A stretch of DNA of 64,000 bases from Nostocoides jenkinsii Ben 74 (GTDB taxonomy: Bacteria > Actinomycetota > Actinomycetes > Actinomycetales > Dermatophilaceae), in assembly GCF_001046875.1 (NCBI RefSeq), contig NZ_HF571038.1, forward strand, positions 266,271-330,270, read 5' to 3'. Position 1 is the stretch's first letter, and every line of letters starts with the position of its first letter. Both the position numbers and the translations under genes were made by a program. Shown here piece after piece: positions 54,674 through 63,927 of this stretch. The notes under the pieces are model-generated. The model made no database searches and had not been told where the DNA came from. It saw nothing but the letters and a program-made list of their open reading frames with translations.

Positions 54674-57600
54674 TCAGCTGACCGCGCGGGCCCCGAGGAG
54701 CACCTTGAGGTCGCCGATGAGAGCCTCGGTCGCATTGACGCGGAACTGATCGTCGAGGCGCAAGAGGACGGAGCGGCCGGGCTGCACCAGCTTGACGTGA
54801 ACCTCGGTCGCCCCTGGATAGGACGCCAGCACGGCCTTCAACTGCTCGATGGCGGGTTGGGTAGCCCGCGTCAACTCCATGGAGACCACCACCGGGCCAC
54901 GGGGACCTTCGGTGATCTCGGGAATGGTGAAGTCCATTGCCGAGAGCTGCACCCCGTCGTCTCGCCGGCGCACCCGGGCTCGCACGGAACACACGGCATC
55001 CATTGCGAGCAGGTGCTGGCAGGCGAGATAAGTCTTGTTGAAGAACATCACCTCGACGGCGCCGCCGAGGTCCTCGACCGTCACCGTCGCATAGGCGTCG
55101 CCTCTCTTGTTGCGCTTGACCGCCAGTCCGGTGATCAGGCCCGCGATGGTGACCTGCGCGCCGTCCTCGTGGCTGGCGTCCTCGTCCAGGAGCGCGGCGA
55201 TCGGAGTGTCGGAGTTGCGCGAGAGGACGTGCTCGATCCCGAACAACGGGTGGTCACTGACATACAAGCCGAGCATGTCCCGCTCGTGGGCGAGTTGGGT
55301 TCGCTTGTCCCAGTGCACGGCGGGCACCGGCGGTAGGCCGGACAGATCCATGCTCAGGTCGTCGTCGTCCTCGAAGCCGCCGAACAGCGAGTCCTGCCCC
55401 ATGGCCGCCGCGCGCTTGCCCTCGACATAGGCATCGACGTAGTCCTCGTGGATGCGCAGCAGGCCGCCTCGCGGCTGGCCGAGGTCGTCGAAGGCACCGG
55501 CCTTGATCAACGACTCGATCGTTCGCTTGTTGCACACCGAGATCGGCACCTTGTCGAGGAAGTCGCTGAACGAGACGAACTTTCCCTTCTCGTCGCGGGC
55601 CGCCACGATGGCATCGACGACATTGCGCCCGACATTGCGGATGGCTTCGAGGCCGAAGCGGATGTCACTACCCACGGCGGCGAAGGCGGCTCGCGACTCA
55701 TTGACCGACGGCGGCAGCACGGTGATGTGCATTCGCCGCGCCTCGTTGAGGTAGAGCGCCGACTTGTCCTTGTCGTCCCGGACGCTGGTGAGCAGGGCGG
55801 CCATGTACTCGGCCGGATAGTTGGCCTTGAGATAGCCGGTCCAGTAGCTGACCAGGCCGTATGCCGCAGTGTGCGCCTTATTGAAGGCATAGTCCGAGAA
55901 CGGGACGAGGACGTCCCAGAGGGCTTTGACCGAATCCTGGTTGAAGCCTTGGGAGCGCATGCCCGAGGAGAAAGTGTCGAACTCGGCGTCGAGGACTTCC
56001 TTCTTCTTCTTGCCCATGGCCCGCCGCAGCAAGTCGGCCGCACCGAGGGTGTAGCCGGCCAATTTCTGCGCCAGCTCCATCACTTGCTCTTGATACACAC
56101 AAAGCATGTAGGTATTGCCGAGGATGGGCTGGAGTGCCTCCAACATGGCCGGTTCGAGCTTGCCGTCCAGCTTGGGGTCGAGGGGCACCTCCGCCTGCTT
56201 GCCGTTCTTGCGCAGGGCGAAGTTCGTGTGCGCGTCCACGCCCATCGGGCCGGGGCGATAGAGCGCGAGCGCGGCGGAGATGTCCTCGAAGTTGTCCGGC
56301 TGCATGAGTTTCAGCAGAGTGCGCATGCCGCCGCCGTCGAGTTGGAAGACACCGAGCGTGTCACCGCGCGACAGCAACTGATAGGTCGCCGGGTCGTCGA
56401 GCGTCTCCGACAGCGCGTCGAGGTCGATCTCCTCACCGCGGTTGTCGCGGATGTTCTCGATCGCGTCGTCGAGGATCGTCAGATTGCGCAGGCCGAGGAA
56501 GTCCATCTTGACCAGCCCGAGTTGCTCGCAACTCGGGTAGTCGAACTGGGTGATGATCTGCCCGTCCTGCTCCCGCTTCATGATCGGGATCAGGTCGGTC
56601 AGTGGTTCGCTGGACATGATCACGCCGGCGGCGTGCACGCCGGCCTGGCGCTTAAGCCCCTCGAGGCCGATGGCCGTGTCGACGATTTCTTGGACCGGCT
56701 CCTCGACCTCGTGGATCGCCCGGAAATCGGCGCCGTCGGCGTAGCGGGAGTGCTCGCTGTTGAAGATCTCCTTCAGCGGCACGCCCTTTCCCATGACGTC
56801 GGCGGGCATCGCCTTGGTCAGCCGGTCCCCCATCGCGAACGGATGCCCGAGCACCCGGGCCGCGTCCTTGACCGCCTGCTTGGCCTTGATCGTGCCGTAG
56901 GTGACGATCTGGGCGACGCGATCATCGCCATACTTCTCCGTCACATAACGGATGACCTCACCGCGCCGGCGCTCGTCGAAATCGACATCGAAGTCGGGCA
57001 TCGAGGGCCGCTCCGGATTGAGGAAGCGCTCGAAGATCAGGCCGTGCCGCAGCGGATCGAGATCGGTGATCCGCATGGCATAGGCGCACATCGAGCCGGC
57101 ACCCGAGCCGCGCCCCGGGCCGACGCGGATGCCATTGTCCTTGGCCCAATTGATGAAGTCGGCGACGACGAGGAAGTAGCCGGCATACCCCTTGCCGACG
57201 ATGATGTCGATCTCGTATGCCGCCTGCTTGCGTGACTCCGCCGGCACCCCGCCGGGGTAGCGCGCCTGCAGGCCGGTCTCGACCTCCTTGATGAACCACG
57301 ACGTCTCGTCCTCCCCCGCCGGGCAGGGGAACCGGGGCATGTACTGCCCCTCCTTCTCCACGAACGAGACGTCGCACATCTCGGCGATGCGAAGCGTGTT
57401 GTCGCACGCCTCGGGCAGCTCGCGGAAGAGGTGGCGCATCTCGGCGGCGCTGCGCAAATAGAAGTTCTCGGCGTCGAATTTGAAGCGGCCCGGATCCATC
57501 AGGGTCGAGGCGGACTGCACACACAGCAGCGCCGCGTGCGCCTTGGCGTCCTCGGCCTTGGTGTAGTGCAGGTCGTTGGTCGCCAGCAGGGGCAAGCCCA

Positions 57601-58255
57601 TCTCCTTGGCCAGCCGCAGCAGCTCCGCCTGCGTCTGCCGCTCGATGGGTATGCCGTGATCCATCACCTCAGCGAAGAAGTGCTCCTTGCCGAAGATGTC
57701 GCGCAACTCACCGGCGGCCTGTTTGGCCTCGGCATACTGCCCGAAGCGCAGGCGGGTCTGGATCTCGCCGCCGACGCAACCGGTGGTGCCGATCAGCCCA
57801 TCGGCATACGTGCTGAGCAGGTCGCGGTCCATGCGGGGCTTGTAGTAGTGCCCCTCGAGGGAGGCCAGCGAAGACATGCGGAAGAGGTTGTGCATGCCCT
57901 CGGTCGTGCGTGAAAGCAGGGTCATATGGGTGTAGGCACCGTTGCCGCCGATATCGTCGCGGCCGCCGTCACCCCACTTCACGCGGGTCTTGTCGCCGCG
58001 GGCGGTGCCGGGAGTGATGTAGGCCTCGACGCCGATGATCGGCTTGATGTCGTATTTGCGGGCCTTGGACCAGAACTCGTAGGCGCCGTAGATGTAGCCG
58101 TGGTCGGTCGTGGCGATGGCCGGCATGCCCTGATCGGCGGCCGCTTTGAGCAATTCGTCGATGCGGGCCGCACCGTCGAGCATGGAGTACTCGGTGTGGA
58201 CGTGGAGGTGGACGAAGTTGTCCTGCGGGGCGGCTGCGGAGGCTGGATTCGACAT
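54674..58255 (-). CDS. dnaE: DNA polymerase III alpha subunit
   Basis: Replicative polymerase, 1,193 residues. The N-terminal PHP domain (NFVHLHVHTEYSMLDGAARIDELLKAAADQGMPAIATTDHG) retains metal ligands typical of actinobacterial DnaE1, where PHP is the proofreading exonuclease. The C-family palm shows GPGRGSGAGSMCAYAM and RPSMPDFDVDFDERRRGEVI; the tHhH and OB-fold regions follow (VTIAGLITGLAVKRNKRGDAYATVTVEDLGGAVEVMFF). A C-terminal beta-clamp-binding segment is not obvious to me by eye. ATG 58255 begins the known N-terminus. Divergent from the polysaccharide operon. Confidence 0.96.
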   Translation of the reverse strand: MSNPASAAAPQDNFVHLHVHTEYSMLDGAARIDELLKAAADQGMPAIATTDHGYIYGAYEFWSKARKYDIKPIIGVEAYITPGTARGDKTRVKWGDGGRDDIGGNGAYTHMTLLSRTTEGMHNLFRMSSLASLEGHYYKPRMDRDLLSTYADGLIGTTGCVGGEIQTRLRFGQYAEAKQAAGELRDIFGKEHFFAEVMDHGIPIERQTQAELLRLAKEMGLPLLATNDLHYTKAEDAKAHAALLCVQSASTLMDPGRFKFDAENFYLRSAAEMRHLFRELPEACDNTLRIAEMCDVSFVEKEGQYMPRFPCPAGEDETSWFIKEVETGLQARYPGGVPAESRKQAAYEIDIIVGKGYAGYFLVVADFINWAKDNGIRVGPGRGSGAGSMCAYAMRITDLDPLRHGLIFERFLNPERPSMPDFDVDFDERRRGEVIRYVTEKYGDDRVAQIVTYGTIKAKQAVKDAARVLGHPFAMGDRLTKAMPADVMGKGVPLKEIFNSEHSRYADGADFRAIHEVEEPVQEIVDTAIGLEGLKRQAGVHAAGVIMSSEPLTDLIPIMKREQDGQIITQFDYPSCEQLGLVKMDFLGLRNLTILDDAIENIRDNRGEEIDLDALSETLDDPATYQLLSRGDTLGVFQLDGGGMRTLLKLMQPDNFEDISAALALYRPGPMGVDAHTNFALRKNGKQAEVPLDPKLDGKLEPAMLEALQPILGNTYMLCVYQEQVMELAQKLAGYTLGAADLLRRAMGKKKKEVLDAEFDTFSSGMRSQGFNQDSVKALWDVLVPFSDYAFNKAHTAAYGLVSYWTGYLKANYPAEYMAALLTSVRDDKDKSALYLNEARRMHITVLPPSVNESRAAFAAVGSDIRFGLEAIRNVGRNVVDAIVAARDEKGKFVSFSDFLDKVPISVCNKRTIESLIKAGAFDDLGQPRGGLLRIHEDYVDAYVEGKRAAAMGQDSLFGGFEDDDDLSMDLSGLPPVPAVHWDKRTQLAHERDMLGLYVSDHPLFGIEHVLSRNSDTPIAALLDEDASHEDGAQVTIAGLITGLAVKRNKRGDAYATVTVEDLGGAVEVMFFNKTYLACQHLLAMDAVCSVRARVRRRDDGVQLSAMDFTIPEITEGPRGPVVVSMELTRATQPAIEQLKAVLASYPGATEVHVKLVQPGRSVLLRLDDQFRVNATEALIGDLKVLLGARAVS

Positions 58256-58388
58256 CGGATCTGAAGTCTAGGCAGACCCTCCGACACCCCCCGGCGTGTC
58301 GCCGATCGTGTCGCGGGGCGGGTCGCGGCATACCGTCGGAGCGGGCCGGGACCGACACAACGGTGACGGAGCACCCGGGCCGGCGGGC

Positions 58389-58435
58389 TAGAATCGACGT
58401 TCGTCATGCCTGAAATCTCCCGGGGGTCGTTGTGA
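58389..58435 (+). promoter_or_regulatory. Promoter and nine-codon upstream ORF before the ligase-like gene
   Basis: TAGAAT at 58389-58394 is a good -10. Twelve bases on, ATG 58406 opens a nine-codon frame (MPEISRGSL) whose TGA stop overlaps the GTG start of the next gene (GTGA). The CGGGGG inside this leader ORF could serve as ribosome site for that GTG, so the short ORF may couple ribosomes onto the exopolysaccharide operon. Confidence 0.4.
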
Positions 58436-59886
58436 GCGCTGCGCTCGAGATGGCGACCCCGAGCACCCTCCCCGCGCGCGTCGCCTCGGCGCGAGCCGGC
58501 GTGGACCGAGGTATCACCGGCACGACGCTGGGTCTGGGCTGGTTCGCCCTCAATGTGCTCGCCTGTTTCGTCGGCGGCGCCAAGCTCGTGACGCTCGCCT
58601 TCCCGGCGGGCGCCGTGCTCATGGCCCTGGGCCTGCTGTTCCTGCGCCGGTGGAACTCCTATCTGGTCTTCACGATCATCATGTGGTTCACCTCCAACGA
58701 ACTTCGCCGGTTCGTGGACTGGAAGACCACCTACCACGCTCAAAGCCCCGTCATCCTGACCGCCGCCCTCGTGAGCCTCGTCGCCCTCCCCTGGGCGCTG
58801 CTGGCCCGCCGTCGCGTGCGCAAGGAGACGATGAATCTCTTCTCGATCGCGCTCGCGTGCATGGCGTATGCCGCCCTGGTCGGCATCGTGCGCAACGGAC
58901 CGGTCGCCGCGGCCGTCGACATCTTCTATCTCATCGGCCCGCTCACCACCGGCCTCTTCGTGCTCAAGGTGATCGAGGACGACGAGCAACTTCGCCGCAT
59001 CATCCGCTCGGTCGCGATCTGGGGCGCGATGCTGATGGGCGGCTACGGCATCATTCAGTTCCTGATCCTGCCGCCGTGGGACAAGGCCTGGCTGGTCGGG
59101 TCCGCGGTCACCAACCTCGGCAACCCCACCCCCGGCGACTTCCGCACCTTCTCGACGCTGAGCACCACCGGTCCTCTCGGCCAGGTGCTCGCTGCGCTCC
59201 TGCTGATCGCCGTCGCGGAGAAGCGCATTCCGCGCCAGTTCCTGGCCATGGGTCTGGGGTTGGTCTGCCTCGGCACGACCCTGGTCCGCGCCGGCTGGAT
59301 CGGCCTGTTGCTCGGGATGGTCCTGCTCTTCGTCCTTGGCCGCACCAAGATCATGCGAATGGGCGCGGTCATCGCGATCCTCCTCGCCGGACTGATCGTC
59401 CTGGGCGGCCCGATCATCGACCGCATCGAAGGCCGTGCCTCCAAGACGACGAGCCAGACGACCGACGACACCAGTTTGCAAAAGCGCATCCAGTTCCAGA
59501 CGCGGATCGCCCCGGAGGTGTTGAGTGACCCGGTCGGCCTCGGCTTCGGCGCCACCGGTCGCGCCACCGACCTTCACTCCGGCGACTTCACCGACCCGAA
59601 GTACCACAACTTCGACTCCGGCCTGTTCGAGTCCTGGGCCCGCTACGGCGTCATCGGCGGATCACTCCTGCTCGGCTCGCTCGTGGTCGCGACGGCCAAG
59701 GCGGTTCGGCGCGCCCGCCGCACCGATCTCACCGACGCCTGCCTCGCGGCCGCCGCGCTCGCCCTCACCTTCGGCATCGTCTTCACCGACACCACCCGAG
59801 CGGTGTATGGCGTGATGCTCTGGATCTGTCTGGCCACCCTCGGGCGCACCCGCCGACCCGCCCCGGCCGCGGAGGTCCGCGCATGA
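58432..59886 (+). CDS. O-antigen ligase/polymerase-like membrane protein
   Basis: 484 residues with about 11-12 membrane helices. The large extracytoplasmic loop between helices near 310-400 (RIEGRASKTTSQTTDDTSLQKRIQF ... GLGFGATGRATDLHSGDFTDPKYHNFDSGLFESWARYGVIGG) has the Wzy_C-type arrangement of arginine and histidine used for glycan transfer from lipid carrier. With the two glycosyltransferases and the Wzz-like protein downstream it forms an exopolysaccharide operon and is the likely polymerase. GTG start coupled to a short leader ORF; the stop overlaps the next ATG. Confidence 0.82.
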   Translation: MSAALEMATPSTLPARVASARAGVDRGITGTTLGLGWFALNVLACFVGGAKLVTLAFPAGAVLMALGLLFLRRWNSYLVFTIIMWFTSNELRRFVDWKTTYHAQSPVILTAALVSLVALPWALLARRRVRKETMNLFSIALACMAYAALVGIVRNGPVAAAVDIFYLIGPLTTGLFVLKVIEDDEQLRRIIRSVAIWGAMLMGGYGIIQFLILPPWDKAWLVGSAVTNLGNPTPGDFRTFSTLSTTGPLGQVLAALLLIAVAEKRIPRQFLAMGLGLVCLGTTLVRAGWIGLLLGMVLLFVLGRTKIMRMGAVIAILLAGLIVLGGPIIDRIEGRASKTTSQTTDDTSLQKRIQFQTRIAPEVLSDPVGLGFGATGRATDLHSGDFTDPKYHNFDSGLFESWARYGVIGGSLLLGSLVVATAKAVRRARRTDLTDACLAAAALALTFGIVFTDTTRAVYGVMLWICLATLGRTRRPAPAAEVRA

Positions 59887-61088
59887 CGGCCACACCCGCC
59901 CGTCAGGAGCGCCCGCGGATCGCCTTCGTCGATCACATCGCCCAGATCTCCGGTGGCGAGATCGCGCTCATCCGCCTCGTCGAGGGTCTCGGCGACCGCG
60001 TCGAGGCGCACGTGATCCTGGGTGAAGACGGCCCGCTCGGCCCGGCGCTGGAGCAGGCCGGGGCAACAGTGCACGTCCTGCCCATGCTGGAGTCCCTGCG
60101 GGACACCCGCAAGGAGACCATCAAGCCCGGCGCGCTGGGCGTTGCGGCGGTCACCGAAAGCGCGCGCTATCTGCGTGACCTGCGGGCGTTGCTCAAGCGC
60201 ATCGACCCCGATGTCGTGCACACCAACTCGCTGAAGTCCTCGCTGATCGGCGGCCTCGCGGCGCGCGCCGCCCGCAAGCCCGTGCTGTGGCATGTCCGCG
60301 ACCGCATCAGCTCCGACTACCTCCCCACCCCCGCGGTATGGCTGGTCCGGGGACTCTCCTTGGTCGTCCCCTCCAGCATCATCGTCAACTCCGAAGCCAC
60401 CGCGGGCACGCTGCCGCGGCGCAGCACGGTCATCCATGATGTCGTTCCGGCGGCCCCGGACCTGCCCGCTCGCGAGTCGGGTGCGCACGACACTGTCGTG
60501 ATCGGCATGGTCGGTCGCCTCGCGCCGTGGAAGGGCCAGGACGTGTTCCTGCGCGCCTTCGCCCGGGCGGCGGATGGCCGTCGGCTGCGGGCGCGCCTGA
60601 TCGGCTCGGCCATGTTCGGCGAGGACGACTATGTGGCGTCCCTGCACCGGCTCTGCGCGGACCTCGGCATCGTCGACGTCGTCGACTTCCGCGGATTCCA
60701 ATCCGACGTATGGGGCGAACTCGCCGCCCTGGACATCCTCGTCCATGCGTCGGTCACCCCCGAACCCTTCGGCCAGGTCGTCATCGAGGGGATGGCCGCC
60801 GGCGTCGCGGTGATCGCCGCCGATGCCGGCGGCCCGGCCGAAGTCGTGACGGGTGGGGTGGACGGGCTGCTGGTCCCGATGAGCGATGTCGCCGGCCTGA
60901 CGGCCGCCATCGCCAGGCTGGCCGACGATCCCCAGCTGCGGACCCGGATCGCCGCGGCCGGCAAGGCGCGCAGCGCGCACTTCGATCCGGAGAAGGTCGC
61001 CACCGGCGTGCTCGAGGCCTATGCGCGGCTTTCCACCAAGACTTCGCGGCGCCGCCGCGTAACGAGGCACCCGGCGGGCGTCTCCTGA
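59883..61088 (+). CDS. GT4-family glycosyltransferase
   Basis: 401 residues, GT-B fold. The N-terminal acceptor domain opens RIAFVDHIAQISGGEIALIRLVEGLGD; the donor domain shows VVIGMVGRLAPWKGQDVFLRAFARA and the nucleotide-sugar block EPFGQVVIEGMAAGVAVIAADAGGPAEVV with the E..7..E pair of retaining GT4 enzymes. The sugar donor cannot be deduced. ATG overlaps the preceding stop (ATGA). No signal peptide; it works on the cytoplasmic membrane face. Confidence 0.9.
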   Translation: MTATPARQERPRIAFVDHIAQISGGEIALIRLVEGLGDRVEAHVILGEDGPLGPALEQAGATVHVLPMLESLRDTRKETIKPGALGVAAVTESARYLRDLRALLKRIDPDVVHTNSLKSSLIGGLAARAARKPVLWHVRDRISSDYLPTPAVWLVRGLSLVVPSSIIVNSEATAGTLPRRSTVIHDVVPAAPDLPARESGAHDTVVIGMVGRLAPWKGQDVFLRAFARAADGRRLRARLIGSAMFGEDDYVASLHRLCADLGIVDVVDFRGFQSDVWGELAALDILVHASVTPEPFGQVVIEGMAAGVAVIAADAGGPAEVVTGGVDGLLVPMSDVAGLTAAIARLADDPQLRTRIAAAGKARSAHFDPEKVATGVLEAYARLSTKTSRRRRVTRHPAGVS

Positions 61089-61171
61089 CACAACCTCGAC
61101 CGGTTGGTCGCCGGTTCGGCCCGGAACGGTCGAGGCGGTAACCTAGCCAGTCGGACATCGACGGAAGATCA

Positions 61172-62788
61172 ATGCAAAACCATCAGCTTCATGGGGTGAC
61201 AGTGGAGGAATCAGGGGTCGTTCTCGACCACCGACGTCAGTTGAGCTTGCTGCGGCGCAACCTGTGGTTGATCGCCTTGCTGGCGCTCATCGGTGCCGCC
61301 TACCCGGCCATCCGCGCCGTGCAGAATGGCGTGCCGCACGTGGCCACCACCCAGATCCTGGTGGGTGAGCCCGTGACGCTGCCGTATGCGACCGGCACGC
61401 AGGGCACCAATGCCACCAAGGACAGCGGTCGCCTCGTCGACGCCGAGCAGCGCCGGATGGAGAGTGACCGGGTCGCCCAGGCGGTCGAGGCGACGCTCCC
61501 GGCCGGCCACGCGCCATACGAGACGCAGTTCAGCGCCAACGCGAGCACGACGAATGTCGTCTCGGTCAGCGTGACCTCGCCCAATGGCGACGTCGCGAAG
61601 GCCGTGGCCAATGGCATCGCGAAGGCCTACATCGACGCCCTGTCGAAGTACAACACCGAGGTCCTCGACTCCGCGCAGAAGGAGCTCGACGCCAACATCA
61701 GCGACATCGACGAGCAGATCTCCAAGCTGGAGAAGGCCCTCTCCTCGGCCGACCCCGATGCGCTCGCTCAGGTCCAGGCCGTTGTCGGCCCGGCCCGCCA
61801 GGCGCTGCTCGACCGCCGCGAGGTCCAGCAGTCCCGCATCGACAATGTCGCGCTGGTGAAGTCCGTCGGCACCCTCGGTGGCGCCCAGGTCATCCAGGAG
61901 GCCGACGTCAAGCCCTCCTTCATGGCCGTCCTGACCCCCATCCTGACCGGCCTCCTGCTCGGCGGATTCCTCGGCTTCCTGCTCGTGTGGATCCGCGAGG
62001 GCCTGAGCGGGCGCATCGTCGACGCGAGCGACCTGGAGCCGGCCGGTGTCCGGGCCAAGGCGACCTGGCCGGCCGCGCTCGACCTGCCCGGGGCCAAGAC
62101 GCAGTTCCTGCCCGAGGTTCCCAAGGGCGATGTGGCCGAGGTCCGCGCCCTGGCCGCCACCATGTGGCCGACGCTGAGCAAGACCTCCGGGCGCGATGTC
62201 ACCCTGCTGGCGCCGCTGACGGGGCAGTCGATCGCTCCCCTCACCCTCGCCATCTGGCTCGCCCGCGAGTTGGACGGTATGGGGCACCGCGTCGCCGTCG
62301 TCAACGCCGACTCCGCGTCGGCCTCCTCCCGCAGCGCGCTGTCCGCCATCACGGCCGGCAGCCCGGCCTCCGGCGGTGTGACCACGGGTCACTTCGGTGA
62401 GGTTCTGGTGGTCGACGCGGGCCCGTCGGAGGCCGTTGTCGGCGCACCCGCCTTCGGCACCGTGCTGGAGCAGGTAGCCCGCGAGCGCGATGTCGTGATC
62501 GTCGTCGGCCCGGCCCTGGCGTCCCAGGCCGGCAGCATCCAGGCCGCGCCGTTCGTCAACCGCGCCATCCTGCTCGTGAAGTCGGGATCGGTTCGCCGCT
62601 CCTACGCCAAGAAGGTCATGGACGAGCTGCGCGGCTACGCCTCGACGCTGCCGGTGCTGGCCAACCCCGAGGTGCTGCTCTACTCCGTCAAGAGCGTGCG
62701 TCCGCGCACGCCCGTGCCGGATGCCGCCACCAGCACCATGGTCAACCGGTCGGGCGAGGCTGCCGGGACGCCCACGGCCGTTCGGTGA
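61172..62788 (+). CDS. Wzz/BY-kinase-like polysaccharide protein with degenerate P-loop
   Basis: 538 residues. Wzz architecture: helix near residues 31-48 (LWLIALLALIGAAYPAI), extracytoplasmic region with a coiled coil (EVLDSAQKELDANISDIDEQISKLEKALSS), second helix near 252-276 (LTPILTGLLLGGFLGFLLVWI). The cytoplasmic domain has the strand order of bacterial tyrosine kinases, but where Walker A (GxGKS/T) belongs it reads LLAPLTGQSIAPLTLAIWLA, and no C-terminal tyrosine cluster is present; Walker A' survives as VAVVNADSAS. It is therefore probably a non-catalytic chain-length regulator. GGAAG lies 4 bases before the ATG. The next gene starts on its stop codon. Confidence 0.85.
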   Translation: MQNHQLHGVTVEESGVVLDHRRQLSLLRRNLWLIALLALIGAAYPAIRAVQNGVPHVATTQILVGEPVTLPYATGTQGTNATKDSGRLVDAEQRRMESDRVAQAVEATLPAGHAPYETQFSANASTTNVVSVSVTSPNGDVAKAVANGIAKAYIDALSKYNTEVLDSAQKELDANISDIDEQISKLEKALSSADPDALAQVQAVVGPARQALLDRREVQQSRIDNVALVKSVGTLGGAQVIQEADVKPSFMAVLTPILTGLLLGGFLGFLLVWIREGLSGRIVDASDLEPAGVRAKATWPAALDLPGAKTQFLPEVPKGDVAEVRALAATMWPTLSKTSGRDVTLLAPLTGQSIAPLTLAIWLARELDGMGHRVAVVNADSASASSRSALSAITAGSPASGGVTTGHFGEVLVVDAGPSEAVVGAPAFGTVLEQVARERDVVIVVGPALASQAGSIQAAPFVNRAILLVKSGSVRRSYAKKVMDELRGYASTLPVLANPEVLLYSVKSVRPRTPVPDAATSTMVNRSGEAAGTPTAVR

Positions 62789-62814
62789 GCACCGGGCCGG
62801 TGAGCACCGGGCCG
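62785..62814 (+). repeat. 15-bp tandem repeat duplicating a GTG start
   Basis: GTGAGCACCGGGCCG occurs twice in direct succession, at 62785 and 62800. Each copy carries a possible GTG start (first codons VSTGP), and the first GTG overlaps the stop of the Wzz-like gene. The design is like that at lpqB: an in-frame duplication confined to the start region. Confidence 0.9.
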
Positions 62815-63927
62815 GAGCGCGCGTCCCGGGGACCAGTTGTCCACATCGCACACGACTACATCACCCAGCGAGGTGGTGCCGAGCGGGTCGTCCTGTCCCT
62901 GCTCGACGCCTACCCCGAGGCCGAAGTGGTCACGAGCATCTATTCGCCCGAGAGCACGTTCCCGCAGTTTCGGGGGCGGACGGTGCGCAAGCTGTGGCCG
63001 AGCCGGATCAAGGCGTTCCGTCGGGACCCGCGCCTGGCCATGCCGGTGCTCGCGCCGGCGTTCAGCCTCGCCCGGGCCGAGCGCGGCGATATCGTCATCT
63101 GCTCGAGTTCCGGGTGGGCGCACGGGCTCAACACCACCGCGGCGAAGGTGATCTACTGCCACACCCCGGCGCGGTGGCTCTACGCGACGGAGGACTATCT
63201 GCCCGAAGTCCCCAAGCCGATGCGGTTGCCGGCGCGCTACCTTGCGTTCCCGCTGCTGCGGGTTTGGGACCGGCGCGCGGCACGCAAGGCGGCGGTCTAC
63301 ATCGCGAACTCCACGGTGGTCAAGGAGCGCATCCGGCGTGCCTACGGGATCAATGCGACGGTGATCCACCCGCCCGTATCCATCGATGTCGACGGTGCGC
63401 AGGAGCCGGTGCCCGGCGTCGAGCCGGGCTACTTGTTGTGCGTCAGCCGGGCGCGGGGCTACAAGAATGTGGCCGCCATCTGCCAGGCGGTCGCCGACAG
63501 TCCGGGTGAGCGGCTGGTCGTCGTCGGCGGTGTGCCGGACGGCGCGGTCGGCCCCGAGGCGGCCGACCGCATCCAGGGTGTTTCCCGGTTGAGCGATGAG
63601 CAGATGCGGTGGATCTACTCCAACGCCGCCGCACTGATCGCCGTCAGCCGAGAGGACTTCGGGCTGACCCCGATCGAGGCCTACGCCTTCGGCACGCCCG
63701 CGATCCTCCTGCAGGCGGGTGGCTACCTCGACTCCAGCATCGACGGCGAGACGTGCATCTTCGTGGCCTCCGGTGATGCCGAGGCGATCCGGGACGGCAT
63801 CGCCCGCTTCCGGGCGACCTCGTTCGACCCGGACGCGCTGCGCGCCCACGCCGAGTTGTTCTCGGAGCGCACTTTCCACGCCAAGATTCAGGCCGTGGTC
63901 GATCAGGTCGCCGCGAAGGCGCACTGA
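62785..63927 (+). CDS. GT4-family glycosyltransferase
   Basis: 380 residues (375 if translation starts at the second GTG, 62800). The acceptor domain begins VVHIAHDYITQRGGAERVVLSLLDAYPEAEVVTSIY; the donor domain shows LLCVSRARGYKNVAAICQAV and ALIAVSREDFGLTPIEAYAFGTPAILLQAGGYLDSSIDGETCIF. The type resembles mannosyl- or rhamnosyltransferases of capsule clusters (WbaZ-like); donor not certain. Last visible gene of the exopolysaccharide operon; followed by a hairpin near the window edge. Confidence 0.9.
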   Translation: MSTGPVSTGPERASRGPVVHIAHDYITQRGGAERVVLSLLDAYPEAEVVTSIYSPESTFPQFRGRTVRKLWPSRIKAFRRDPRLAMPVLAPAFSLARAERGDIVICSSSGWAHGLNTTAAKVIYCHTPARWLYATEDYLPEVPKPMRLPARYLAFPLLRVWDRRAARKAAVYIANSTVVKERIRRAYGINATVIHPPVSIDVDGAQEPVPGVEPGYLLCVSRARGYKNVAAICQAVADSPGERLVVVGGVPDGAVGPEAADRIQGVSRLSDEQMRWIYSNAAALIAVSREDFGLTPIEAYAFGTPAILLQAGGYLDSSIDGETCIFVASGDAEAIRDGIARFRATSFDPDALRAHAELFSERTFHAKIQAVVDQVAAKAH

